DNA of 64,000 nucleotides from Metallibacterium scheffleri. Its GTDB lineage: Bacteria; Pseudomonadota; Gammaproteobacteria; Xanthomonadales; Rhodanobacteraceae. The position numbers and the translations under genes are program-made. The DNA lies in the NCBI RefSeq assembly GCF_002077135.1, contig NZ_LDOS01000001.1:508219-572218 (forward strand), written 5' to 3'. Of the stretch, positions 46,489 to 55,038 are shown one piece after another. The notes beneath the pieces were generated by a model. The model saw only the letters and a program-made list of their open reading frames with translations. It made no database searches and was not told where the DNA came from. Position 1 is the first letter of the stretch; every line of letters begins with the position of its first letter.

Positions 46489-46943
46489 GGCGTTTGCGAT
46501 CTGCCAGTGGCAGATCGCGCCAGTGCGAACGCCCGAGGCAGGATGTCTCGGGCAGGACTTGCGCGGTGAACGCAGGATGCGCGAGCCCGCAAGAGCCCAC
46601 GAGCGCAGCGCGTGGTGGCGTTTGCGATCTGCCAGTGGCAGATCGCGCCAGTGCGAACGCCCGAGGCAGGATGTCTCGGGCAGGACTTGCGCGGTGAACG
46701 CAGGATGCGCGAGCCCGCAAGAGCCCACGAGCGCAGCGCGTGGTGGCGTTTGCGATCTGCCAGTGGCAGATCGCGCCAGTGCGACGTGCGTGCATGAGCA
46801 ACGCACGAACGCCGCGGGCGGCCCGCAGGGTAAGCGCCATGGACGGCGCGCATCACGCCCGAGGCAGGATGTCTCGGGCAGGACTTGCGCGGTGAACGCA
46901 GGATGCGCGAGCCCTCAAGGGCCCACGCGCGCAGCGCGTAGCG
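46489..46943. repeat. Tandem 128-bp repeats with internal palindromes
   Basis: Unit 1 (46489-46616) and unit 2 (46617-46744) are nearly identical. Unit 3 (46745-46943) is split by about 73 inserted bases after its first 39. Each unit carries GCGATCTGCCA-G-TGGCAGATCGC, an 11-bp perfect palindrome, and GCCCGAG/CTCGGGC around 10 bases. The period is not a multiple of three, and no start-supported gene crosses it. The remaining non-coding bases to 47022 show nothing else recognisable. Confidence 0.9.
46834..46849. repeat. Palindrome with GCCATGGACGGC core in the repeat insertion
   Basis: GCGCC and GGCGC flank ATGGAC inside the segment that interrupts repeat unit 3. The core matches palindromes at 2239 and 33153. 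Confidence 0.4.
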
Positions 46944-47022
46944 GCGCCTGCACGTGATGCGAAGCAGGGCATTCGCGCCCCACCCCGCTGCTATGCTCGC
47001 CGCTCCGAGCGCGGAGGCGTGC

Positions 47023-47466
47023 ATGACCCAAGGCAGCAAGGCAGTAGCGTGGTTGAATCTGGCCTTCGGCACGCTCAACGTGGTGCTCGGCGCGCTGGCG
47101 CTGGCGGCGGTGTGGGCGTTCGCGGCGATGTTCAGCCAACGCACGCTGGCGCCGGCAGCCTTGCTGCTGGGATTGGGTACGGGTTTGCTTGCGCGCGCGT
47201 CGTTGCCGCAGGCGCGCCATTACGGCGCATTGCTGGCCCTCGCGGCCACGTATGCGGCGGCGTATTACCAGCAGATCCTGATGGCGGCGGTGCGCATCGC
47301 CGGCACGCTCGGTGTGCCGTTGCTCGCAGCGCTGCGCGAGAGTGGACTGGGCATGCTCGCGCTGCTGGCGCGCATGGCGATGAGCAGCTCCTTGCTGGCA
47401 TGGATTTGCGCCGGCATGGCACTGGCCACGCTGGGCGCCTGGCCGTTCAATCGTCGAGGTTCTTGA
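47023..47466 (+). CDS. Hypothetical four-helix membrane protein
   Basis: The 147-residue protein has about four hydrophobic helices (LNLAFGTLNVVLGALALAAVWAF; TLAPAALLLGLGTGLLA; YGALLALAATYAAAYY; LLAWICAGMALATLGAW). I recognise no family. ATG 47023 is preferred over an upstream ATG because it starts directly before the first helix. Its last 20 bases overlap the convergent pntB end. Confidence 0.55.
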   Translation: MTQGSKAVAWLNLAFGTLNVVLGALALAAVWAFAAMFSQRTLAPAALLLGLGTGLLARASLPQARHYGALLALAATYAAAYYQQILMAAVRIAGTLGVPLLAALRESGLGMLALLARMAMSSSLLAWICAGMALATLGAWPFNRRGS

Positions 47467-48916
47467 TCTCGCTGACCAGCTTGGCGGCCACGCCCTGCCC
47501 ATCGCCATACAGCATGCGCGCATTGTCGGCATAGAACAGTGCGTTCTCGATGCCGGCGAAGCCGGTGCCGCGACCGCGCTTGATCACGATCACGTGCTTC
47601 GCGCTGGCCACGTCCAGGATCGGCATGCCGTAGATCGGCGAAGCCGGATCGGTCTTGGCCACCGGATTGACCACGTCGTTGGCGCCGATCACCAGCACCA
47701 CGTCGGTGGCCGGAAACTCGGGATTGATGTCGTCCATGTCGGCGATCAGATCGTAGGGCACGCCAGCCTCGGCCAGCAGCACGTTCATGTGCCCTGGCAT
47801 GCGTCCCGCCACCGGGTGGATGGCGAACTTCACCTTGACCCCGCGCGCGATCAGCGCCTGCGCGAACTCCCACACCTTGTGCTGCGCCTGCGCCACTGCC
47901 ATGCCGTAGCCCGGCACGATCACCACGCGCTCGGCGTAGGCCATCATCACCGCGGCATCAGCCGCCTCGATGGGTTTCTGCGCGCCAACGATGGCTTGCG
48001 CCCCGGTTGTCGCCGCGCCCGCGCCGAAACTGCCGAACAGCACGTTACCGATCGAGCGATTCATGGCCTTGGCCATGAGCTGCGTGAGCAAGGTGCCGGC
48101 CGCGCCCACCACCATGCCGGCGATGATCATCAGCTCGTTGTGCAGCACGAAGCCTTCGAACGCCACGGCCAGCCCGGTGAAGGCGTTGTACAGCGAGATC
48201 ACCACCGGCATGTCGGCGCCGCCGATGGGCAGCGTCATCAGCAAGCCAAAGGCCAGCGCCAGCGCGAAGAACGCCACCACCATGGTGGTGCCCGCGCTGT
48301 GCGGCATCGCGATCAGCAGCGCGCCTGCCAGCAACGCACCGAGCAGGGCCAGCAGGTTGATGCCCTGCTGCCCGGCGAACACGAAGCGCCGGTCCATCCA
48401 GCCCTGCAATTTGGCGAAGGCGATCAGCGAGCCGGAGAACGACACCGCGCCGATCAGCGCGCCGACCACCGCCAGCACCAGCTGCGGCAGTGGCGGTGCG
48501 GGCGGCAGCGTCCTGATCGCCAGCACCGGCGCGCCGCCGAAATGCAACGCCGCCAGTACCACCTCGCCACCGCCGCTGAAGCGCAGCAGTTCGGTGGCGC
48601 CGATCGCCGCCGCCGCGCCGCCACCCATGCCGTTGTACAGCGCCACCATTTGCGGCATGTTGGTCATCGCCACGCGCTTGCCCGACACCCACGCGGCGGC
48701 CACGCCGATGACCAGCGCCAGACCGATCAGCGCCAGGTTCTGCATGCCGGGCAGGAAAAACGTGACCAGCACCGCCAGCAGCATGCCGACGCCCGCCCAC
48801 AGGATGCCGCCGCGCGCGGTGCGCGGCGAACTCATGCGCTTGAGGCCGAGGATGAACAGCAGCGCCGCGATGAAATAGCTGGCGCTGATCAGATGCGTGA
48901 GCCAGGCGCTGGTCAT
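47447..48916 (-). CDS. pntB: NAD(P) transhydrogenase subunit beta
   Basis: The 489-residue protein has eight to nine membrane helices (about 1-265) and a cytosolic NADP(H)-binding domain (about 300-489) with VPGYGMAVAQAQHKVWE, FAIHPVAGRMPGHMNVLLAEA, DINPEFPATDVVLVIGANDVVNP and VIKRGRGTGFAGIENALF. It couples proton entry to hydride transfer from NADH to NADP+. ATG 48916 overlaps the pntAB stop by one base (TGATG). The alpha1 subunit gene is 2 kb away across an opposite-strand operon. Confidence 0.95.
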   Translation of the reverse strand: MTSAWLTHLISASYFIAALLFILGLKRMSSPRTARGGILWAGVGMLLAVLVTFFLPGMQNLALIGLALVIGVAAAWVSGKRVAMTNMPQMVALYNGMGGGAAAAIGATELLRFSGGGEVVLAALHFGGAPVLAIRTLPPAPPLPQLVLAVVGALIGAVSFSGSLIAFAKLQGWMDRRFVFAGQQGINLLALLGALLAGALLIAMPHSAGTTMVVAFFALALAFGLLMTLPIGGADMPVVISLYNAFTGLAVAFEGFVLHNELMIIAGMVVGAAGTLLTQLMAKAMNRSIGNVLFGSFGAGAATTGAQAIVGAQKPIEAADAAVMMAYAERVVIVPGYGMAVAQAQHKVWEFAQALIARGVKVKFAIHPVAGRMPGHMNVLLAEAGVPYDLIADMDDINPEFPATDVVLVIGANDVVNPVAKTDPASPIYGMPILDVASAKHVIVIKRGRGTGFAGIENALFYADNARMLYGDGQGVAAKLVSEIKNLDD

Positions 48917-49209
48917 CACTTGCCCTCCTCGCGCTTGCTCGACTTGAACATCTCCAGCATGCGTTCGGTCACCACATAGCCGCCGGCGGCGTTGCCTGCG
49001 CCCAGCAGCACCGCGATGAAGCCGATAGTCTGCTCCAGCGGCGTATGTGCGTGGCCCAACGCCACCATCGCGCCGACCAGCACGATGCCGTGGATGAAGT
49101 TGGAGCCGGACATCAGCGGTGTATGCAGGATCACCGGTACGCGCGCGATGATCTCGTAGCCGGTGAAGGCCGCCAGCATGAACACGTACAGCACCAGAAA
49201 ACCATCCAT
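48916..49209 (-). CDS. pntAB: NAD(P) transhydrogenase subunit alpha part 2
   Basis: The 97-residue protein is the membrane part of the alpha subunit, encoded separately as in Rhodospirillum. Three helices are visible (FLVLYVFMLAAFTGYEIIARVP; FIHGIVLVGAMVALG; TIGFIAVLLGAGNAAGGYVV), with the typical HTPLMSGSNFIHGI. It is immediately upstream of pntB. Upstream of it lies an ECF sigma gene in divergent orientation, not pntAA. Confidence 0.93.
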   Translation of the reverse strand: MDGFLVLYVFMLAAFTGYEIIARVPVILHTPLMSGSNFIHGIVLVGAMVALGHAHTPLEQTIGFIAVLLGAGNAAGGYVVTERMLEMFKSSKREEGK

Positions 49210-49338
49210 CCCACATCCCCCGCGCGCCAGGAATCCGCTGCATCATACGCAGGCCGGTCAACCGCGGGGAAGCTGGCGCGTTGTCGATACTGTCGAAGCA
49301 GGCGCGGGCCATGGCAACAGCACGCGCCGGAGCCGGGA

Positions 49339-49932
49339 ATGGATGACATGAACCTCGCCGCCGCGCTGCACCCCGAAGGCTTGGCCGCGCCGCGCGCGGC
49401 CGAGCTGCCGGCGACCATGGAGGCGTTCCTGGCGCAGGTGCAGCGGCGTGCGTTTCGCGTCGCTGAAATGAGTCTGGGCAACGCCGACGACGCGCTCGAC
49501 GCAGTGCAGGACGCCATGCTGCGCCTGCATCAGCATTACCGGCAGCACCCGGCGCAGGAATGGTCGCCGCTGTTCTGGGGCATCCTGCGTCGGCGCATCA
49601 CCGACCTGCAGCGGCGGCGCAAGGTGCGCAGCATCGTGGTCGGCTGGTTGCGCGGTGCGGGTGAGGATGGCGAGGACGGACCGGTCTGGGAACCTGTCGA
49701 TGTACTCGCCGATCCGGCGCGCGAAATCGCCGGTCGTGCCGCCTACGCGGATTTGTCGTGCGCGGTGCGCGCGCTGCCGCGGCGCCAGCGCGAGGCCTTC
49801 ATGCTGCGCATGCTGGAAGGCCTCGATGTGGCCGCCACCGCGCGCGCCATGGGCTGCTCGGACGGCAGCGTGAAAACCCATTTATCGCGCGCCATGGAGG
49901 CGCTGCGGCACAAGCTGGAGGACTGGAAATGA
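49339..49932 (+). CDS. RNA polymerase sigma factor, ECF type
   Basis: The 197-residue protein has sigma region 2 (about 25-95: AEMSLGNADDALDAVQDAMLRLHQHY, EWSPLFWGILRRRITDLQRR) and region 4 (about 130-190: AVRALPRRQREAFMLRMLEGLDVAATARAMGCSDGSVKTHLSRAMEALR). ATG 49339 is the likely start. It heads a three-gene unit with ATGA overlaps to a small membrane protein and a DUF3106 protein, the usual shape of a sigma/anti-sigma cassette. Confidence 0.9.
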   Translation: MDDMNLAAALHPEGLAAPRAAELPATMEAFLAQVQRRAFRVAEMSLGNADDALDAVQDAMLRLHQHYRQHPAQEWSPLFWGILRRRITDLQRRRKVRSIVVGWLRGAGEDGEDGPVWEPVDVLADPAREIAGRAAYADLSCAVRALPRRQREAFMLRMLEGLDVAATARAMGCSDGSVKTHLSRAMEALRHKLEDWK

Positions 49933-50339
49933 AACCGGACGCCACCCCTGATTTTGACAAGAACCATGCAGACCGCGCCGCTGCCAGTCTGGCCGCGCAT
50001 GCGCACGCGCTGTTTGCCAGCGCCAGCGAACACATCGACGGCGACACATTGCGCCGTCTGCGCGTCGCGCGCGTGGCCGCGCTGAGCGCCCCGCGCCGGC
50101 GCAATCTACTGCCGGTGCTGGTGCCCGCGGGCGCACTGGCTGCCGCTGCGCTGGCGCTGGCCGTGGTCTGGCATCCGCTGCGTGCGCCCGCCAGCGCGCC
50201 GGCGACTGCGGGCGCCGGCGCATTGCTGGCCAGCGCCGACAGCAACGAGGTCGACATGGCGCAAAACCTCGATTTCTACGACTGGCTGGCCACCCAGCCG
50301 CAACCCGCACAGGCCGCGCAGGCCACGAGCGTGCAATGA
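49929..50339 (+). CDS. DUF3619-like single-pass membrane protein, putative anti-sigma factor
   Basis: The 136-residue protein has a cytoplasmic N-terminal helix region (LRRLRVARVAAL), one membrane helix (about 58-77, LLPVLVPAGALAAAALALAVVW), and a periplasmic acidic tail with MAQNLDFYDWLATQPQP. This is the DUF3619 pattern found beside ECF sigma genes. It overlaps the sigma stop and the following start by ATGA. An anti-sigma role is inferred from topology and position. Confidence 0.7.
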   Translation: MKPDATPDFDKNHADRAAASLAAHAHALFASASEHIDGDTLRRLRVARVAALSAPRRRNLLPVLVPAGALAAAALALAVVWHPLRAPASAPATAGAGALLASADSNEVDMAQNLDFYDWLATQPQPAQAAQATSVQ

Positions 50340-50845
50340 AAGCGCCTGCGCGTCTGTTCGCCGTCGCGGTGCTGACCGCGGTCCTCGCGTCACTGCCGGT
50401 GCTGGCCAGTGCGCGGCCTGCGCCCGAGTGGCGCCAGCTCGATGCGCAGCAGCGACACCTGCTGGCGCCGTTCCGCGAACACTGGGACCACATGCCGCAG
50501 GCACGCCGCCAGCTATTGCTGCAGCGCGAAGCGAACTGGCAGCGCCTGCCGCCACGGCGCCAGCAGCTGATCGACCAGCGCATCGAACGCTGGCAGCACA
50601 TGAATCCCGAGCAGCGCGCGCGCGTGCGTGAAAACCTGCAGCGACTGCGCGCGATGAGTCCCGAGCAACGCCAACGGCTGCGCGAAGCCTATGCGCGGTT
50701 CCAGCGCATGAGCCCGGCCCAGCGCGAGGCGCTGCGCCAGCGCTGGCAGCAGCTGCGTCCCGAGCAGCGCGCGCAGTGGCTGCATGAACACGTGCCGCCA
50801 GCGCGCGCAGGCGGCGGGCAACGCGATGGAGCCGGTGGGCGCTGA
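50336..50845 (+). CDS. Exported DUF3106 protein
   Basis: The 169-residue protein has a signal peptide (LFAVAVLTAVLASLPVLASA) and a mature domain rich in Gln/Arg/Trp. Repeated short motifs such as WQRLPPRRQQLIDQRIERW, MNPEQRARVREN, MSPEQRQRLREA and MSPAQREALRQRW are characteristic of DUF3106. The repeats look like helical hairpins reminiscent of CpxP/Spy-type chaperones, though that is only a resemblance. It is the last gene of the sigma cassette. Confidence 0.8.
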   Translation: MKAPARLFAVAVLTAVLASLPVLASARPAPEWRQLDAQQRHLLAPFREHWDHMPQARRQLLLQREANWQRLPPRRQQLIDQRIERWQHMNPEQRARVRENLQRLRAMSPEQRQRLREAYARFQRMSPAQREALRQRWQQLRPEQRAQWLHEHVPPARAGGGQRDGAGGR

Positions 50846-50847
50846 AC

Positions 50848-50864
50848 GCGGTGCGCGGCACCGC
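50848..50864. terminator. Hairpin between convergent DUF3106 and pntAA genes
   Basis: GCGGTGC and GCACCGC form a 7-bp stem with a 3-base loop just after the DUF3106 stop. No T-run follows on either strand, so this is a weak call. Confidence 0.3.
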
Positions 50865-50894
50865 GCAGCCACGCGATGAGTCCGCGATCTCCGC

Positions 50895-51998
50895 TTACTC
50901 GACGAATTTCACCGTCGCGCCCTGCACCACGCAGCTCTGCGCCAGCAGCTCGTCGCTGAAGTCCGGCGCCAGCACGCCATCCTTGTTCACCAGCAATTCG
51001 ACGAAATGGGCGAAGTTGCGCGCGATCATTTCGCTGGCGTGCAACGGATGTCCCGCTGCCATGTTCAGCGGGCCGAGAATGCTGACGCCGCCGTGCTCGA
51101 CGCGCTCGCCGGGTCGCGTCAGCTCGCAATTGCCGCCGCTCTCGGCGGCCAGGTCAACGATGACCGCGCCCGGCTTCATGCCGGCGACCATGGCCGCGGT
51201 GACGATGCGCGGCGCGGCGCGGCCGGGTACCGCCGCGGTGGTGATCAGCGCGTCGATGTTGCGCAAATGCTCGCTCAGCGCCTGCTGCTGACGCGCGCGC
51301 TCCTCGGCGGACAGCTCGCGCGCGTAACCGCCGCTGCCGCTGGCGCTGACGCCCAGTTCGAGAAACTTGGCGCCGAGTGACTGCACCTGCTCGCGCGTTT
51401 CCGGGCGCACGTCGAAACCCTCGACCTGCGCCCCCAGGCGCCGCGCCGTGGCCAGAGCCTGCAGGCCAGCGACACCGGCACCGATCACCAGCACGCGACT
51501 GGGGCGGATGGTGCCGGCCGCCGTGGTCAGCATCGGGAAAAACCGCGGCGCGGCTTCGGCCGCCAACAGCACGGCGCGGTAGCCGGACACCGCCGCCTGC
51601 GAGGACAACGTATCCATGGCCTGCGCGCGCGTGCTGCGCGGCAGGCGCTCCAGTGCGAATGCGGTGACCTGGCGCTGCGCCAGCGCGGCCAGTCGCGCGG
51701 CGGCTCCGTAGGGGCGCAGTTGCCCGACCAGCATGGCATCGCTGTGCATGGTGTTGATGGCGGCCGCGCTGGGCGGCAGCACGCACAGCAGGATGTCGGC
51801 GGCCGCGGCCACGCCCGCGGCATCGCCCCATTCAACTCCGGAGTAACTGGCATCGGGAAAGCTTGCGCTGTCGCCGGCGCCGTGCTCGAGCAGCACGCGC
51901 AGACCGCGCGCGGCGTACTTTTTCGCGGTTTCCGGCGTGATCGCCACGCGCCGCTCGCCGGCGGCGGTTTCGCGCAAGGCTGCGATGGTGATCGGCAT
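50895..51998 (-). CDS. pntAA: NAD(P) transhydrogenase subunit alpha part 1
   Basis: The 367-residue soluble NAD(H)-binding subunit resembles alanine dehydrogenase: GERRVAITPETAKKYAARGL, the NAD loop VLVIGAGVAGLQALATARRLG with EGFDVRPETREQVQSLGAKF, PGRAAPRIVTAAMVAGMKPG, VIVDLAAESGGNCELT. ATG 51998 (MPITIAALRE) is the family start. In related genomes pntAA, pntAB and pntB are usually adjacent; here 1.7 kb with the sigma cassette lies between. A divergent nitroreductase gene lies upstream. Confidence 0.93.
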   Translation of the reverse strand: MPITIAALRETAAGERRVAITPETAKKYAARGLRVLLEHGAGDSASFPDASYSGVEWGDAAGVAAAADILLCVLPPSAAAINTMHSDAMLVGQLRPYGAAARLAALAQRQVTAFALERLPRSTRAQAMDTLSSQAAVSGYRAVLLAAEAAPRFFPMLTTAAGTIRPSRVLVIGAGVAGLQALATARRLGAQVEGFDVRPETREQVQSLGAKFLELGVSASGSGGYARELSAEERARQQQALSEHLRNIDALITTAAVPGRAAPRIVTAAMVAGMKPGAVIVDLAAESGGNCELTRPGERVEHGGVSILGPLNMAAGHPLHASEMIARNFAHFVELLVNKDGVLAPDFSDELLAQSCVVQGATVKFVE

Positions 51999-52271
51999 GC
52001 TGGCTCTCCCCGGATCGTTGCCGAATGCTAGCAGCCTGTCGGACTTCGGTTGGCCGGGCTGCGAATCCGTCCGTGCGGTCCCTCTCTCCGCCGCTGCTTG
52101 GCTCATGGAATCACGATGGGCCGGCGCTGTGTCGAAAATCGGTCCTCGCACAGCCGAAGTCGCGTCTCGACCAGCAAATCCCGATCGGCTGCTGGCAGGC
52201 CGGGTGCGCGGCGGATGCGGATCATCATGCTGACTCGTCACGTCGGCGCACGTGTCGCTAGACTGCGCGTC

Positions 52272-52865
52272 ATGTCCGAATCCCGTCAGGCCGATGCGGC
52301 CGCACAGCAGTTCCTTGGCGCACGCCGCTCGATCCCCGCCCGTCTTTTGTCCGCGCCCGGCCTCGACGCGGCGCAGCGCGCGTGGTTGCTCGAGCACGCG
52401 CTGCGCGTGCCGGATCACGGCGCGCTGACGCCATGGCGGCTGATCAGTCTGGAGGGCGCGGCCAAGCTGCGCTTCGGCGAGCGCCTCGCGGCATTGGCGC
52501 TGGCACATGATGCGGCGTTGCTCGAAGACAAGCGCGAGAAGGAGCGTCTGCGCTACACCCACGCGCCGTGGGTGCTGGTCGTGGTCGCGCGCATCGACGC
52601 GGCGCACGCGAAAATTCCGGTGCAGGAGCAACTGTTGTCGGCTGGCTGCGTGGCCTACAACCTGCTGCTCGGTGCGCAGGCGCTGGGCTTCGGTGCGCAG
52701 TGGCTGACCGGCTGGGCCGCCTACGATGCGCGGGTCGCCGCGCTGCTCGGACTGGCCGCGGATGAGCGCGTGATCGGCTTCGTGCATATCGGCAGCATCA
52801 ACGGCGCGATGGCCGAGCGTGCGCGCCCCGCGGCCGCCGCCAAGGTCAGCGCGTGGATGGGCTGA
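52272..52865 (+). CDS. Nitroreductase family protein, YdjA-like
   Basis: The 197-residue flavoprotein has the short nitroreductase pattern: ARRSIPARLL (FMN contact), ALRVPDHGALTPWRLISLEG, WVLVVVARID, QEQLLSAGCVAYNLLLGAQALGFGAQWLTGW, and VIGFVHIGS. It probably reduces a nitro or quinone-type substrate with NAD(P)H and FMN. ATG 52272 is chosen; the frame is open further upstream. The end overlaps the next gene by 13 bases. Confidence 0.88.
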   Translation: MSESRQADAAAQQFLGARRSIPARLLSAPGLDAAQRAWLLEHALRVPDHGALTPWRLISLEGAAKLRFGERLAALALAHDAALLEDKREKERLRYTHAPWVLVVVARIDAAHAKIPVQEQLLSAGCVAYNLLLGAQALGFGAQWLTGWAAYDARVAALLGLAADERVIGFVHIGSINGAMAERARPAAAAKVSAWMG

Positions 52866-53770
52866 ATCCGCGCGGCAAGGCCTATCTGGTCGATGCCAGC
52901 ATGTATGTCTTCCGCGGCTGGTTTGCGTATCCGGCCGCGGCCTTTCGCGACGCGGACGGCCAGCCCGCCAACGCCACCTATGGTTTTGTGCGCTTTCTGC
53001 TGGATTTCCTGCAGCGTGTGCGGCCGGCGCAGGTGATGCTGGGTTTCGACATCGCCCTCGGCGGCTCGTTCCGCAACCTGCTGTACCCGGCCTACAAGGC
53101 CAACCGCGAGCCGGCGCCCGCCGAGTTGCTGCGCCAGTTCGATGCCTGCCGCGCGTTCGCCCGGGCCTTCGGGCTGAGCACGCACGCGCATGCCAGCTAC
53201 GAGGCCGACGATCTGATCGGCAGCGCCAGCGTACGCGCACGCGCGCTGGATCTGGATTGCGTGATCGTCTCCGCCGACAAGGATTTCGGCCAGCTGCTGG
53301 ATGTGCACGACGAGCAGTGGGACTGGGCGCGCCAGACGCGCTGGGGGCCGGCCGGCGTGCATCAGCGCTTTGGCGTGTGGCCACGGCAGATCAGCGATTA
53401 CCTGGGCCTGTGCGGCGACGCCGTGGACAACATCCCCGGCGTGCCCGGCATCGGCGCGCGCACCGCCGCGCGCCTGCTGGCGCAATTCGGCGATCTGGAC
53501 ACGCTGCTGGCGGGTACCGCCGAACTGGCCGCGAGCAAGACCCTGCGCGGCGCGGCAGTGCTGGCGCGGCGCCTGCGCGAACACGCCGACGCCGCACGCC
53601 TGTGCAAGTGCCTGGCCACGATCGCATGCGACGTGCCGTTACCGGCGGATTGCCTCGTGCGCGGCCGCGGCGATGGCGCCGCACTGGATGCCTTGCTGCA
53701 GCAACACCGCTTCGGCCCGCATACGCGCAGCCGTGCGCTGGCCTTGATCGAGGAGCCCTTGCCGACATGA
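52853..53770 (+). CDS. 5'-3' exonuclease / flap endonuclease, ExoIX-like
   Basis: The 305-residue protein is like the 5' nuclease domain of DNA polymerase I without the polymerase. It has YLVDASMYVFRGWF with a metal Asp, DIALGGSFRNLLYPAYKANR, YEADDLIGS, VIVSADKDFGQLL, and the helix-hairpin-helix DYLGLCGDAVDNIPGVPGIGARTAARLL. It should process flaps in replication or repair. GTG 53853 minus 1000 is not used: the start is GTG 52853, within the nitroreductase end. It overlaps the NUDIX start by ATGA. Confidence 0.88.
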   Translation: MDGLNPRGKAYLVDASMYVFRGWFAYPAAAFRDADGQPANATYGFVRFLLDFLQRVRPAQVMLGFDIALGGSFRNLLYPAYKANREPAPAELLRQFDACRAFARAFGLSTHAHASYEADDLIGSASVRARALDLDCVIVSADKDFGQLLDVHDEQWDWARQTRWGPAGVHQRFGVWPRQISDYLGLCGDAVDNIPGVPGIGARTAARLLAQFGDLDTLLAGTAELAASKTLRGAAVLARRLREHADAARLCKCLATIACDVPLPADCLVRGRGDGAALDALLQQHRFGPHTRSRALALIEEPLPT

Positions 53771-54324
53771 ACACGACGCCGCCCATTCCCGCCGGCATGC
53801 CCGCCGTCAGCACTTTGTTCACGGGTAACTGGCTGCGCCTGCAAGCCTGCGGCCACTGGGAATACGCCGAACGTACGCGTGCCAGCGGCGCGGTGGTGAT
53901 CGTCGCGCTCACGCCCGGCGACCAGGTGCTGTTCGTCGAGCAGTTCCGCGTGCCGGTGGCGCAGTGGACCATCGAGATGCCGGCCGGTCTGGTCGGCGAT
54001 CTGGCCGACGCCCGCGATGAAAGCGTGCTGCTCGCCGCCGCGCGCGAACTGGAGGAAGAAACCGGCTGGCGTCCGGCGCGCGTCGAGTTTCTGCACGCCG
54101 GGCCGTCATCGGCCGGCATGAGCAACGAGATCATCAGCTTCGTGCGCGCGCACGAGCTGCGCAAGGTCGGCGCCGGCGGCGGCGATGCCACCGAGAACAT
54201 CCGTGTGCACGCGGTGCCGCGCGCGCAGGCGCACGCTTGGCTCTTGGCGCAGGCCGCCGCGGGTTATTCGATTGATCCCAAACTATTCGCCGGGCTTTGG
54301 TTTTTGCACCACGGCGCAGGCTGA
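53767..54324 (+). CDS. NUDIX hydrolase, ADP-ribose pyrophosphatase-like
   Basis: The 185-residue protein has the NUDIX helix: ESVLLAAARELEEETGW carries REx2-3EExG. The loop before it (GDLADARDE) is two residues longer than the standard GX5E spacing. Upstream FVEQFRVPVAQWTIEMPAGLVG is typical of ADP-ribose/nucleoside-diphosphate-sugar pyrophosphatases. ATG 53767 overlaps the exonuclease stop (ATGA). The 196 bases that follow hold nothing I can identify. Confidence 0.88.
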   Translation: MNTTPPIPAGMPAVSTLFTGNWLRLQACGHWEYAERTRASGAVVIVALTPGDQVLFVEQFRVPVAQWTIEMPAGLVGDLADARDESVLLAAARELEEETGWRPARVEFLHAGPSSAGMSNEIISFVRAHELRKVGAGGGDATENIRVHAVPRAQAHAWLLAQAAAGYSIDPKLFAGLWFLHHGAG

Positions 54325-54520
54325 GCGCGCAACGCGTTCAATCCAGCCAGATTGTTGAATGGGACATCGGAGGATGGCGCGGTGGTGGCGGGATGGATTG
54401 GGCCCGGCGCGACAAGCCCATAGCCGCCGCCATGGACGCGAAGCGCGGGGGCAAAGACGCCGCCAGGCACCCGCCAGCGCCCATGCAGGTGCGAAGCGCC
54501 GCCTATTGGACAAGCTGGGT

Positions 54521-54928
54521 TCAATGCGCCAGCAGGATCTGCAGCGCCAGGTAATGCCACAGTGCCACGCCCAGCATGGCCAGCATCACCAGCCAGGTAA
54601 GCACGGTGCCGACGCCGCGCCCGAACGAATAGCCGGATGAACCGGAAAGTCCGAACGCGTGCAGCACGCGCGCCACGATCAAGGCAATGCCGAATACGTT
54701 CAACCACAACGCCGCGGTGTGCTGCAGTTCGAGAACCAGCAGCAGCAGCAAGGCCAGCGGCAGGTATTCGACGGCATTGGCGTGCACGCGGATGGCGCGC
54801 GCCAGTTGCGGATCGCCGCCATCGCCGAGGCCGATCTTGCGCACATTGCGTAGCCATACGATGCGCGCGGCCAGCACCAGCACCAGCAGGGTGGCGAGCG
54901 CGGCATAGAAACCGGTGATCAGGGGCAT
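54521..54928 (-). CDS. MAPEG family membrane protein
   Basis: The 135-residue protein has about four helices and the MAPEG pattern ARIVWLRNVRKIGLGDGGDPQLARAIRVHANAVEYLPLALL, similar to YecN-type bacterial glutathione-transferase-like membrane proteins. AAGGAAT before ATG 54928 fits a ribosome site. It is separated from the upstream minus-strand gene by terminator-like hairpins. Catalytic activity is not certain in bacterial members. Confidence 0.88.
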   Translation of the reverse strand: MPLITGFYAALATLLVLVLAARIVWLRNVRKIGLGDGGDPQLARAIRVHANAVEYLPLALLLLLVLELQHTAALWLNVFGIALIVARVLHAFGLSGSSGYSFGRGVGTVLTWLVMLAMLGVALWHYLALQILLAH

Positions 54929-54966
54929 GGGGATTCCTTGTCGGGGTTCGTGATGCCGGGGCCCGG

Positions 54967-55027
54967 AAAAAAGCGGCGCGCCGCATAAAAAAGTTCCTGC
55001 CATCTGCCATCCACGCCTGGATGGCAG
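54967..55027 (-). terminator. Double hairpin with two T-runs after the TMEM43 gene
   Basis: On the minus strand CTGCCATCC/GGATGGCAG (55004-55027, 9-bp perfect stem, 6-base loop) is followed after 11 bases by six T. Then comes the self-complementary GCGGCGCGCCGC (54973-54984), followed directly by six T. It lies 11 bases after the TMEM43-family stop and 38 bases before the MAPEG start, so it should isolate these genes. Confidence 0.6.
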
Positions 55028-55038
55028 CGACCCATCAT

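Noticed and set aside
46489-46943. CRISPR array
   Set aside because: The 128-bp units abut directly with no unique spacers, and no cas genes are present.
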